The position numbers and the translations under genes are program-made. Shown in pieces: positions 15,447-23,100 of a DNA stretch of 64,000 bases. The notes beneath the pieces were generated by a model that worked only from the letters and a program-made list of their open reading frames with translations, did no database searches and had not been told where the DNA came from. The stretch comes from DATBFG01 sp036558645. Lineage in GTDB: Bacteria > Acidobacteriota > Terriglobia > Terriglobales > Acidobacteriaceae. The stretch lies in assembly GCA_036558645.1 (NCBI GenBank), contig DATBFG010000065.1:1-64000 (forward strand), written 5' to 3'. Every line of letters begins with the position of its first letter. The stretch's first letter is position 1.

Positions 15447-16160
15447 CTACTGAGCCCTGGCATTCTGGACGTAAATCGAATCAGCATTTATCGGCCCAGT
15501 CACCGCGACATGCTGACCAACGAACGTTCCCATCGTTACGGAATTGCCGATTTTCAGTACTCTCTGGCTTTGATCGATTACGAATACCAAATCCGCATCC
15601 GATTTGAGGCATTTCGTTGCACACTGAAGATGCCCCGCGTTCGCACCTTTCACACTGCACCTTGAATCTGTGATCCAGCCGGTTAATTGCCCCAGATTTG
15701 AAGTTGTTGGTGGAGCCTCACTAGTAGATGTTTCTCCGCTGGGTTTGAGCTTAAGACCTGGCTTGAGACCGGCCGGCTTTGGCTGCGGATCTGAAACCGG
15801 CGAGCTGCCCGTCGAGGCCGAGCTGGGCAGGTTGCTCTTCGCCAATGGCCCGAGACTTTCGGGAGGCGGGTTAGTATTTGTCGATGATACTGGACTTGGG
15901 GCGGGCGGCTTACTCTTTGTCGGTGGCGCGGGATTTGAGGCGGCCGGGCCGTCCTTTGTCGATTGTACTGGACTTGAGATCGGCGGATTGCTCTTCGTCG
16001 TTTGCTCTGAAGTCGAGGCTGGCGGGTTGCTTCTTATTAATTTGTCCAATGCGATGGCGATTTTGTCAGAGTTCCCGATGACCGCAACGCCCAGAGCACC
16101 AACCAACCCAATGATGGCAACCCATATCTGGCCGGTGTTACCATTCTTTGTATCTGCCAT
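15447..16160 (-). CDS. Membrane-anchored Pro/Ser-rich protein with C-terminal Cys-containing domain
   Basis: 237 aa; the ATG at 16160 has GGGAGG just upstream. One transmembrane helix (about 11-29, IWVAIIGLVGALGVAVIG) is followed by a low-complexity linker (about 42-155) of reiterated S/T-N-P-P and P-x-P units. The C-terminal domain (about 157-237) starts QLTGWITDSRCSVKGANAGH and contains three cysteines; it resembles a small domain common in acidobacterial secreted proteins (DUF5818-like), with no known activity. The linker repeats suggest slippage and copy-number change. Confidence 0.7.
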   Translation of the reverse strand: MADTKNGNTGQIWVAIIGLVGALGVAVIGNSDKIAIALDKLIRSNPPASTSEQTTKSNPPISSPVQSTKDGPAASNPAPPTKSKPPAPSPVSSTNTNPPPESLGPLAKSNLPSSASTGSSPVSDPQPKPAGLKPGLKLKPSGETSTSEAPPTTSNLGQLTGWITDSRCSVKGANAGHLQCATKCLKSDADLVFVIDQSQRVLKIGNSVTMGTFVGQHVAVTGPINADSIYVQNARAQ

Positions 16161-16417
16161 GGCACCCTCCCGTAAGGGGGACCTTTAGCAACGGATTGTA
16201 CTCCGGGACTATTCTAATCACCTCAAAATCAAAAGATGACGCGTGGGTCAGCTTCAGCAAGAAGTTGGTCCCGAGCCGTCGCAACCTACTAAGTCTTTGG
16301 TCAAGGACTAACGACTAATGACCAAATTAACGACTGGGTCTGTCAAACCCGGTACCCCAGGTTCCGCGATTTCCGAAACCTGGGATTCCACTGGTCTTGG
16401 GATGTAACGGTCGACTA

Positions 16418-16615
16418 CTAAACCGTCTTATAGGTACCCAACTCAGACAGTTGGATGCCGTGTCCCCCTGCACCAGCCACTAGATTCAAACTGTTGCGAC
16501 GAGACTCCGCGGCTCCTCCACCCTCGTGCCCGGCCAATGACCTTTTATAGGACCCGAAATCACCGAAACTGATGCACATCGTGACGGTGACTACGAACAC
16601 TGCTAGTCTTTTCAT
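16418..16615 (-). CDS. Small hypothetical exported peptide
   Basis: 65 aa. The start (16615) has GAGGAAA seven bases upstream. The first 18 residues (MKRLAVFVVTVTMCISFG) look like a signal peptide, and the rest is Gly/Ser-rich with no cysteine. The protein may be the remnant of a longer secreted protein. No family recognised. Surrounding DNA is repeat-rich and non-coding, which lowers confidence. Confidence 0.4.
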   Translation of the reverse strand: MKRLAVFVVTVTMCISFGDFGSYKRSLAGHEGGGAAESRRNSLNLVAGAGGHGIQLSELGTYKTV

Positions 16616-16730
16616 TGAATTTCCTCAACAAGAACTGCTTGTAATATTCGAACGCTAAATCACGTCGAAAGTTGCTTAATTTTTTTCACAAAGCCGCTCA
16701 ACACTTTCGCGCCGTTTGCGAAATGTGTGG

Positions 16731-16853
16731 GCGGGTGGCCCGGTCTCCCATTCCGTCTTTGATTTTCGATCTTATTGATGAAGTGGGTGGCCCACGTCTC
16801 GCGTTTTTTCGAGACGTGGGAACTACGGGCGTGTGCGGACATCTCTTCTACCC
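16731..16853 (+). repeat. About 123-bp dispersed repeat, copy B
   Basis: Direct repeat of 15298-15421. The hairpin stem CCCACGTCTCG (16791-16801) and CGAGACGTGGG (16810-16820) is identical to copy A while the loop differs (CGTTTTTT against CGTCTTT), which suggests the stem is under constraint. Confidence 0.85.
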
Positions 16854-17079
16854 TGTCATAACTTGCGCTTCCCGCCGCCGACTGCCGCCGGGTGCCCTAC
16901 ACATTCGTGCGGTTTGCGAATGTGTGGGAAAGTCACACCGAGGACGGGGAATGAGAAGAGGTCAGCCGCATCAGGGTCGGCACGCACCTCGTCCCTGAGA
17001 CCTGGGGAACTCGACTCGCTTATACAAATTACCTGCGCTCTTTAATCCCAACCCTAATTACATGTTCATCCTGAGCGAA

Positions 17080-17108
17080 GTGGATGCTGCGCAAAGCGAA
17101 GCATCCAC
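17080..17108. repeat. Inverted repeat within a dispersed element
   Basis: GTGGATGC and GCATCCAC form a perfect hairpin within TTCATCCTGAGCGAAGTGG...CGAAGGATC, an intergenic element related to the one at 7454-7530. Confidence 0.5.
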
Positions 17109-17266
17109 GCAGTCGAAGGATCGCACAGCGGCATCGATCTCATCCGCCGTAGCTTGGCATTCTCACCGTTCTCTCCGGACCATATTTTCTGCCAAGCGGG
17201 GAATGACAAGAGCTCAGGTCTTTGGCGAACGACCAACGACTAACGACCATGACCGACCAACGCCAA

Positions 17267-17689
17267 TCACTTGAATGGATTTTCGATCTTCAGGCTCTCG
17301 ATTTGCCGTCCGTGCAGCAAGTCCTCGCTGTAAAGGATGGCACACTGCGCTTCCAGCGCCGCGGCCACAATCAGCGAGTCGTACCACGAGAAGTGATACT
17401 TCTCGCTGAGCCGCAGTGCCTCATAGTAAAGACTCAGCGATGACTGCACCGCGAGCAGCGGTCGGAAAACCGTCATCAGATACTGTTCCGCCTCAGTCAC
17501 CGTCAGCGGTTGGGGAAAACGGCGCAGCGCTACATTGAAGAATTCTTGGACCACTTGGTAACTGACCACTCCCAATCCCGAGTCCACCGCCCGCTGAATC
17601 AACTGCAGTGCCTTCTTGGCCTTGCTTGGCGCATCGCCATCGAACGTATACACAAACAGGTTGGTATCCAGAAAGTATCTAGCGTTCAT
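17267..17689 (-). CDS. vapC: PIN-domain toxin (VapC family)
   Basis: 140 aa. Acidic residues of the PIN ribonuclease site are all present: Asp8 (FLDTN), Glu49 (VVQEFFN), Asp104 (SWYDSLIVAAA) and Asp123 (YSEDL). PIN toxins cleave RNA, commonly tRNA or rRNA, with Mg2+. Length is normal. The ATG overlaps the end of the antitoxin gene by 11 bp, so translation is coupled. Both genes lie in the repeat-rich island. Confidence 0.92.
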   Translation of the reverse strand: MNARYFLDTNLFVYTFDGDAPSKAKKALQLIQRAVDSGLGVVSYQVVQEFFNVALRRFPQPLTVTEAEQYLMTVFRPLLAVQSSLSLYYEALRLSEKYHFSWYDSLIVAAALEAQCAILYSEDLLHGRQIESLKIENPFK

Positions 17690-17915
17690 TCGAATGGCGC
17701 TCGTTCAACTGCGCGCGCGTGTATGGACCTGCAGACCGGACATGGCGCAGGCGGCGCATCAAGGCTCCGACCGCCGCTCCGGCGCCGGCTTGTGAGGCAT
17801 ACTGCTCCAGCCACTCCCGAAAAGCGGCATTCAGCGTCTTGTGCTGGGATTGGGCTACCAGGCGGGCTTGTTCGATCAGGTGTTCCTCGGCGCTCAGCGT
17901 GATATTCTTCACCAT
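17679..17915 (-). CDS. vapB: VapB-like antitoxin
   Basis: 78 aa from ATG 17915; a GTG at 17927 would give 82 aa but lies inside the operator palindrome. The N-terminus (MVKNITLSAEEHLIEQARLVAQSQHKT) reads as a ribbon-helix-helix domain, and the C-terminal half (about 45-78) would wrap the toxin. No Shine-Dalgarno is visible, so translation may be leaderless. VapC follows with an 11-bp overlap. Confidence 0.85.
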   Translation of the reverse strand: MVKNITLSAEEHLIEQARLVAQSQHKTLNAAFREWLEQYASQAGAGAAVGALMRRLRHVRSAGPYTRAQLNERHSNER

Positions 17916-17916
17916 A

Positions 17917-17930
17917 ATAGTGTACACTAT
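17917..17930. promoter_or_regulatory. VapBC operator palindrome
   Basis: ATAGTGTACACTAT is a perfect 14-bp palindrome two bases before the vapB ATG, with a further TAGTGTA half-site at about 17933-17939. Autoregulatory binding by VapBC is the expected function. Confidence 0.65.
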
Positions 17931-18369
17931 TTTAGTGTATATGGACGGGCGTATGGTCGCCAGAGCATTTCGTTTCTATTGATGGCCACGTCTCGCCTTT
18001 CCTTAGGCCAGCGACCAACGACCAAATGACCGCCTGCTCGAATCTTTCGCCAACGCCCAGCGAACTAACGACAAACGACTAACGACAAACGACTAACCAC
18101 TAACCACTGTGAGGCTCGTCACTGACACCCCTTCTCCCTTCATGCAATCCTCATCATGGATCGGTGTCCTCAGACGCGGTGGGTGCCCCGTTTGCATCGA
18201 CAGGTACAGCTAACTCCTTTGTTCAGGAGATTTTGGCCGGGATCAGGCAAAATCACGAGCTAAGTCCCATGATTCCAATATTTTAGCTATAAGTCCTTTG
18301 TCGGGAAGATTTTGCGAGGAAAATCGCGCTATAGCGCTGATTCCATTAGACACCGGGGGGAGGGGGTAC
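17931..18369. other. Gene-free stretch with tandem and low-complexity repeats
   Basis: Contains ACGACTAACGACAAACGACTAACCAC-type reiterations (about 18010-18110) and an imperfect tandem pair, 18208-18276 and 18285-18344. The two units share CTCCTTTGT...GAGATTTTG...AAAATC...TGATTCC. The second unit carries GCGCTATAGCGC (18326-18337). A G-run (18354-18366) precedes the next gene. No gene seen. Confidence 0.6.
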
Positions 18370-18810
18370 CTACTCCAGCATCCACCCGAACCAGTTGCCG
18401 CATTGCACTTCGCTGGGAGAGAACGACAGGCTGTTATCCGCCTTCTTCACCCATAGGTAGGCGTGCTGTGCGCGTCCGTTGACCGTGACCTGGACGATAA
18501 CCCCGCTGCCGGCCGTGATCGAGCAATCCACGGAATACTCCTTCACCAGCCCCCACTCCCCGCCCGGTCCCCAGTCGGTATAAAAATCGTTGTACTTATA
18601 CTCGGGATTCTTCCATAGGGCATAGGCCTGCTCGTAATTCTTCGCTTCGATCGCAGCAAAAAACTTGTCGACCGAATGACGCTGACCGTAATTGCGCATG
18701 TGGTAAGCAGTCCAGGCAAGAATGAGAACCAGAACGATGCTCGCAATAATCATGATGCGGCGTCGGCGTTCGCGCTGCAGATCCGGTTGTGCGGCGTCCA
18801 TGAGTGTCAT
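18370..18810 (-). CDS. Hypothetical membrane-anchored protein
   Basis: 146 aa. Basic N-terminal cytoplasmic segment (QRERRRR), one transmembrane helix (about 19-37), then a periplasmic domain: VDKFFAAIEAKNYEQAYALW is a helical repeat resembling lumazine-binding-type 'DUF4878/NTF2-like' proteins, followed by beta strands (VIVQVTVNG, AYLWVKKAD). Two cysteines are present. No function assigned. It is followed upstream by the efflux operon, transcribed in the same direction, 63 bp apart. Confidence 0.65.
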   Translation of the reverse strand: MTLMDAAQPDLQRERRRRIMIIASIVLVLILAWTAYHMRNYGQRHSVDKFFAAIEAKNYEQAYALWKNPEYKYNDFYTDWGPGGEWGLVKEYSVDCSITAGSGVIVQVTVNGRAQHAYLWVKKADNSLSFSPSEVQCGNWFGWMLE

Positions 18811-18873
18811 GCCCTTCTAGCATAAATGGAAGCCGCTGATGGATGAAAGGTTCCCGCGAGTTGCTGGATCTGC

Positions 18874-19986
18874 CTAGAGAGTCCGCTTGAACAGCGGCAC
18901 AGCCACCGCAAGCGTCACCACGGCGAAGATCGAGAGATAGATCATGTCAGGGACGATCGCTCCTACTCCAGTCTCCTTGAGCAGCAGCGACTTGAATCCA
19001 TGCACCGCGTAGGTGAACGGATCGGCCTTGGCGATCACGCGAAGCCATCCCGGAAACGCCTGGATCGGATAGATCGATCCGCTGGGGAAGAACAGCAGCG
19101 TATTCAGGATTCCGAAGATGGCGCGCGGCACCAGCGGATCCTCGACTCGCACCATGAGCAGGAACATCATGGTATTGAACGCCACCGACGTCAGCAGGAT
19201 CATCAGCAGAAGTCCGAGGATGCTCGACAGGTTAAAGATGGTGCCGACGCCTGCGATCAGAGAACCGATTACGGTGATGATGATGCCGGTCAGCACGGCC
19301 TTGATCGCGCCTGCTCCAGTCAATCCGAAGACCAACTCCGACTTGGTGATCGGCGTCACGAGGTAGCCTTCGTGTACGCCGCGGGCCTTGTCGTCGATGT
19401 AGAGCATGCCTCCACCGATCATCACCGAGACGAACATCGCCAGCGTGATCGAACCTGGCAACAGATACTTCATGTACTCGATGTAAGGATAGAGCTCCAC
19501 GACATCGAGAACGGTCTGCTGCAGCAGGCGCGGCTGAATGACAGGTTGGTTCAGGGCCTCAGTCAGTTGCGAGAGCCGCTCTTCGAGAGTGGAACTCATG
19601 AAGTTGTCGCTGTTGTCGACAATCAGGGCGATGCGCGGATGGTTCTGTTCATACACACGCGCCGAGTACTGCGGCGGAATGATGACGGCGCCCTGGATCT
19701 TGCCGTCGCGGACGTCCTCAGCGGCGCGCTTGTCGTCATCGTAGTAGACGGGATCGAAAGTACGTGCCGTGGAGCGGATGGAGTCAAAGGCTTCGTGGAT
19801 CTTGAGCGCCTGCGTGCCACCATCCTGATCGACCACGCCGATCTTGGCGCCTGTGATCTTGCCGCCGAAGGCGTTGCCCAGAATGATGAGCTGCACCAAA
19901 GGGAAGATCATGGCCACCATCATCAGGGCTGGAGAACGGAAGAACTTGCGCATCTCGCGCTCGATAATCGCTAGGGTTCGATTCAT
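18874..19986 (-). CDS. ABC-2 type efflux permease
   Basis: 370 aa from the ATG at 19986 (MNRTLAIIEREMRKFFRSP), which overlaps the ATPase stop by four bases; the open frame runs further up but is unrelated. One N-terminal helix, a long periplasmic loop (about 45-185), then five helices and a C-terminal (LFKRTL) form the ABC2_membrane family. LLFFPSGSIYPIQAFPGWLRVIAKADPFTYAVHG is a typical signature. It forms the membrane half of a drug or polyketide exporter with the upstream ATPase and HlyD-type protein. Confidence 0.93.
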   Translation of the reverse strand: MNRTLAIIEREMRKFFRSPALMMVAMIFPLVQLIILGNAFGGKITGAKIGVVDQDGGTQALKIHEAFDSIRSTARTFDPVYYDDDKRAAEDVRDGKIQGAVIIPPQYSARVYEQNHPRIALIVDNSDNFMSSTLEERLSQLTEALNQPVIQPRLLQQTVLDVVELYPYIEYMKYLLPGSITLAMFVSVMIGGGMLYIDDKARGVHEGYLVTPITKSELVFGLTGAGAIKAVLTGIIITVIGSLIAGVGTIFNLSSILGLLLMILLTSVAFNTMMFLLMVRVEDPLVPRAIFGILNTLLFFPSGSIYPIQAFPGWLRVIAKADPFTYAVHGFKSLLLKETGVGAIVPDMIYLSIFAVVTLAVAVPLFKRTL

Positions 19987-21041
19987 GGCTGCATCCCTGG
20001 ACGCGACGGCATGACGAAGCCGTAGGCCTTGACCAATTCGTCGCGCAACTGGCGGCCGGTGTAGTGGACGAATACGTCGTCGAGCGTGGTGTTCTGCACG
20101 GAAAGCGATTTGACCTCTACGCCGGCTTGCACCGCCAATTCCACCAGTAAGGTGGTGGTCCGCGAGCCATTGCTGGTCAGCACGCGGAACATGTCGCCGC
20201 CTTCGTGCTGGACCGAGGTGACGCCTTCGAGCCCACGCAGACGCTGCTCCCAATCCGCAGGAATCTTCTGGAACTGGGCTTCGATGACGTTGGATCCGGG
20301 AACGCTGGCCTTCAAGGCGGCAGGAGTATCGAGGGCCACCAGCTTGCCGTGATCGACGATGGCGATGCGGTCGCAGAGGCGGTCGGCTTCGTCCATGTAA
20401 TGGGTGGTGATCAGAATGGTGAGTTGGCGCTTGCTCTTGATGTTAGTAAGCATCTCCCAGACAGAGACGCGAGACACGGGATCGAGGCCGGTGGTGGGCT
20501 CGTCCAAAAAGAAGATACGCGGATTGTGTACCAGGCCGCGGGCGATTTCCAAGCGCCTCCGCATGCCTCCGGAGAGCGTCTTGGTCTGCGCGTCTCGCCA
20601 TTTCGTCAGGTCCACCGTCTCCAGCAACTCGTCGACCGACTCCTTGCGCTGCTTTGCCGGAACATCGTAGAGCTTGGCGTAGATGTTCATGTTCTCTTCT
20701 ACGGTGAGGTCGAGATCGCTGGTCAGAGCCTGCGGGATGACGCCAATGACACGGCGGACGCCATCGGCATTTCGTTTGACATCGTGTCCGTTGATGCAGG
20801 CTCTTCCCGAGGTGATCGGGATTAGCGTGGTCATCATGCGGATGAGCGTTGACTTTCCTGCGCCGTTCGGGCCGAGCAGGCCAAAGATCTCGCCCTCGGC
20901 CACCTGGAAGGAGACTCCATCCACGGCCGTGAAGTCGCCGTATTTCTTGACGATGTGGTCCACTTCAATGGCTAACGGCTGGGAGCTTCCAGGAGCGCAA
21001 CCACTATCGCTGGCCGCTCGGACTTTGGCTTCGGTGGTCAT
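19983..21041 (-). CDS. ABC-transporter ATP-binding protein (DrrA-like)
   Basis: 352 aa. Walker A GPNGAGKST, signature LSGGMRRRLE, Walker B IFFLDEPTTGLD, and the H-loop TTHYMDEADRLC are all present. The C-terminal 100 residues match the extension of DrrA/NodI-type exporters. It powers the ABC-2 permease encoded immediately downstream. Start and stop overlap both neighbours by four bases. Confidence 0.95.
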   Translation of the reverse strand: MTTEAKVRAASDSGCAPGSSQPLAIEVDHIVKKYGDFTAVDGVSFQVAEGEIFGLLGPNGAGKSTLIRMMTTLIPITSGRACINGHDVKRNADGVRRVIGVIPQALTSDLDLTVEENMNIYAKLYDVPAKQRKESVDELLETVDLTKWRDAQTKTLSGGMRRRLEIARGLVHNPRIFFLDEPTTGLDPVSRVSVWEMLTNIKSKRQLTILITTHYMDEADRLCDRIAIVDHGKLVALDTPAALKASVPGSNVIEAQFQKIPADWEQRLRGLEGVTSVQHEGGDMFRVLTSNGSRTTTLLVELAVQAGVEVKSLSVQNTTLDDVFVHYTGRQLRDELVKAYGFVMPSRPGMQP

Positions 21042-22129
21042 GGATGCTGCTCCAAAGCAGTTTGCGCTGCGCCCTTCAACTGATCCTGGGAGACCAGCAC
21101 GTCGGCGGTCATGCCAGGGACGTAGGCACCCTTGGGATTGTCGAGGCGCACTTTCAGCACAATGGTCTTGATGTCGCGTTTCATGCGGCTCACGTCGCGC
21201 TGGGTAGCGAAGTCAGCTTCGGCGGACTTGAAAAAGACTTTGCCGGAGGTAATGGTGCCGCCAGGCAGGCGGATTCGGAGGCTGTCGTCGAGGCCGATAT
21301 GATCGGCATCGGTCTCCGGGATCGCCGCCCGCACCCAGGTGTCGTTCAAATCGATGATGGTGACAATAGCCTGGCCGGGATTCACGACTTCGCCCTCGCG
21401 GGCAGCCCGAACGGAGACGCGTCCTGTCACGGGGGCGTAGACCTTCGTGTATCCCAGCCGGACTTGCGCTTGTTTAAGCATCTCCTCGGCATTGCTTAAC
21501 TGAGCGCGAGTTGAGGCGACGGTACTTTGCGCCGCATTTGCCTGGTTCGTATTCGCGACGGCCGTATTCAGATCGGCTTGTGCTGCCGACACCTGTTCTT
21601 TCAGAGATTCCACCACTGCTTCCTGTGCCTTGAGATTCGTCTGGGCTTGCACGCGGTCCTGATCTGAGGCGACGCCCTGGTTCGCCAGTTCGATCATGCG
21701 GCGGCTGTCGCTCTGCACTCGCTGCAGGGTGGCTTCCGCTTGGAGCAATTGTGCCCGCGTGGATTGCAGGCGGGCTTTAGCATTCATCACATTGCTGGAA
21801 GTAGACCCGCTCATTGCCTGCTCGGTGGAACGCGTCTCGGAGACTTTTGAGCGCAGGCTGGAGATGGTGGCAGACGCGGCCCCTGCTTGCGCCTCGAGTT
21901 CCGACGGATCGAGGACCGCAATGAGATCGCCCTGTTTGACCGGGGTTCCCTCATCTACCAGCAATTTCGCAATCCGTCCCTCGATCTGAGGACTGACGAC
22001 AACCTGGTTGGCATCAACTGTACCGATCAACACCAAGTCGTTCGATCGCGGCGTGGAAAAAAGGTAGTAAGCCAGAGCGATCGCGAAAATTACGCCGAGG
22101 GCGATAAAGAATCTGTTGCGGGCACTCAC
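21038..22129 (-). CDS. HlyD/EmrA-type membrane-fusion adaptor
   Basis: 363 aa. N-terminal anchor (about 8-26), then the split biotinyl-lipoyl halves (VVSPQIEGRIAKLLVDEGTPVKQGDLIAVLD and VYAPVTGRVSVRAAREGEVVNPGQ) flanking a long coiled coil (about 85-215). The GMTADVLV end is typical. It links the ABC exporter across the periplasm to an outer-membrane channel, which is not encoded here. Overlaps both neighbours by four bases. Confidence 0.94.
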   Translation of the reverse strand: MSARNRFFIALGVIFAIALAYYLFSTPRSNDLVLIGTVDANQVVVSPQIEGRIAKLLVDEGTPVKQGDLIAVLDPSELEAQAGAASATISSLRSKVSETRSTEQAMSGSTSSNVMNAKARLQSTRAQLLQAEATLQRVQSDSRRMIELANQGVASDQDRVQAQTNLKAQEAVVESLKEQVSAAQADLNTAVANTNQANAAQSTVASTRAQLSNAEEMLKQAQVRLGYTKVYAPVTGRVSVRAAREGEVVNPGQAIVTIIDLNDTWVRAAIPETDADHIGLDDSLRIRLPGGTITSGKVFFKSAEADFATQRDVSRMKRDIKTIVLKVRLDNPKGAYVPGMTADVLVSQDQLKGAAQTALEQHP

Positions 22130-22797
22130 GGGCGATCTCCATGTGCGGCGACGGGGTTGAACAACGCATTTGCAATGAAATCGAGTACCGCTGCGCGGCG
22201 TGCGGCAATCCGCTTAGGATCCATCGGATCCGAGTTGGTCATCATTCGCATCACCGGTGCATTCGTGAAGTAGAAGGTGATGATTGCGATCATCGATGGA
22301 ATGAAGTCGATGGGATTTACCGGGCGGAAATCGCCTGAAGCCGCGCCCTCTTTGAGTAACTGCGAAACCTTTTCGAACAGGGGGCGAAAATACTGCGGAA
22401 CGATCCGATCGAGTTGGCTAGGCCCGCGTCCAGCACGCATCATTTCGCTCTGCACGATCCGCGGATAAAGCGGGTGGCTGGCAATGTAGTCGAAATGTGC
22501 GCCGACATAGGAGAGCATCTTGGCTTGGGGCGGCAGATCGCGAGCGAGAACTTCGAGGACGGTATCGCTCAACTCTCCGAAAACCTGGTCCAGAACAGCG
22601 GAATGGAGCGACTCTTTGTCTTTGAAGTAGTAGTAGAGCAGCGCTTTATTGACCTTTGCATCGCGAGCGATGGCATCGGTGCGGGCTCCAGCCAGACCTT
22701 CGCGGGAAAACTCACGTACTGCGGCGTGCAAGATGGCGGCACGACTTTCTTCCGGTTGGCGGCGGGAGCCGAGACGGGTTTTGACAGCAGTTTTCAT
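22126..22797 (-). CDS. TetR-family repressor of the efflux operon
   Basis: 223 aa. The helix-turn-helix is in ILHAAVREFSREGLAGARTDAIARDAKVNKALLYYYFKDK (about 21-60). The ligand domain is long and hydrophobic. Position as first gene of a four-gene operon, with an operator directly upstream, indicates local autorepression relieved by an efflux substrate. Overlaps the adaptor gene by four bases. Confidence 0.94.
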   Translation of the reverse strand: MKTAVKTRLGSRRQPEESRAAILHAAVREFSREGLAGARTDAIARDAKVNKALLYYYFKDKESLHSAVLDQVFGELSDTVLEVLARDLPPQAKMLSYVGAHFDYIASHPLYPRIVQSEMMRAGRGPSQLDRIVPQYFRPLFEKVSQLLKEGAASGDFRPVNPIDFIPSMIAIITFYFTNAPVMRMMTNSDPMDPKRIAARRAAVLDFIANALFNPVAAHGDRP

Positions 22798-22810
22798 TGA
22801 GAACTCTGTT

Positions 22811-22828
22811 TAATTAACTGGTTAGTTA
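22811..22828. promoter_or_regulatory. TetR-type operator
   Basis: TAATTAACTGGTTAGTTA: the halves TAATTAAC and GTTAGTTA differ from symmetry by one base. It matches the common TAACTAAC-x2-GTTAGTTA layout of TetR-family operators and lies 14 bp upstream of the TetR start. Confidence 0.75.
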
Positions 22829-22922
22829 GATTATACACGAATCGACGCAGATCCAAGAAATTCGGGAGAATTCAAGGGACTCATCTAGAACTGTGTTTTG
22901 CGAAGTTTCTGCCACAGACGTT

Positions 22923-23021
22923 TTAGGGTTCCCCCTGGACTTCGCCGTGCGGCGTTGCCCACAACCACGTCCCTAGTGCTCCAACTATCAGTGCAAGCGG
23001 AATCTGCAACCACATCGGCAT
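22923..23021 (-). CDS. Possible 32-aa single-span membrane peptide
   Basis: MPMWLQIPLALIVGALG followed by TWLWATPHGEVQGEP. One hydrophobic span covers most of the peptide. There is no convincing ribosome site, and the ATG is the only support. It fills part of the 303-bp gap between tetR and hom, which otherwise holds a GGCGCCCTTCAGGCG repeat fragment near 23060. Confidence 0.25.
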   Translation of the reverse strand: MPMWLQIPLALIVGALGTWLWATPHGEVQGEP

Positions 23022-23100
23022 AGAGGTTAGTCAACAACAACCCAGCGGGGATTTCGGCGCCCTTCAGGCGTTGATTCTAAATGAGTGCCATATTCAGGGG

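Larger units (their letters stand above)
16616..17266. other. 651-bp gene-free stretch made of repeats
   Basis: Holds copy B of the 124-bp repeat (16731-16853), a pair of TTTGCGAA(A)TGTGTGGG words (about 16718 and 16914), the 'catcctgagcga' element at 17065-17120, and ACGACCAACGACTAACGACC low-complexity sequence just before vapC. No credible gene. Confidence 0.6.

Noticed and set aside
15298..18344. Repeated units in the island, considered as CRISPR
   Set aside because: Only two copies of the 124-bp repeat, separated by genes; no regular spacers and no cas genes.
19000..19974. Long plus-strand open frame (324 codons) across the ABC permease gene
   Set aside because: It is antisense to a clear ABC-2 permease, rich in His, Arg and Asp in a low-complexity way, and shows no domain. 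It is a shadow of GC-rich coding.
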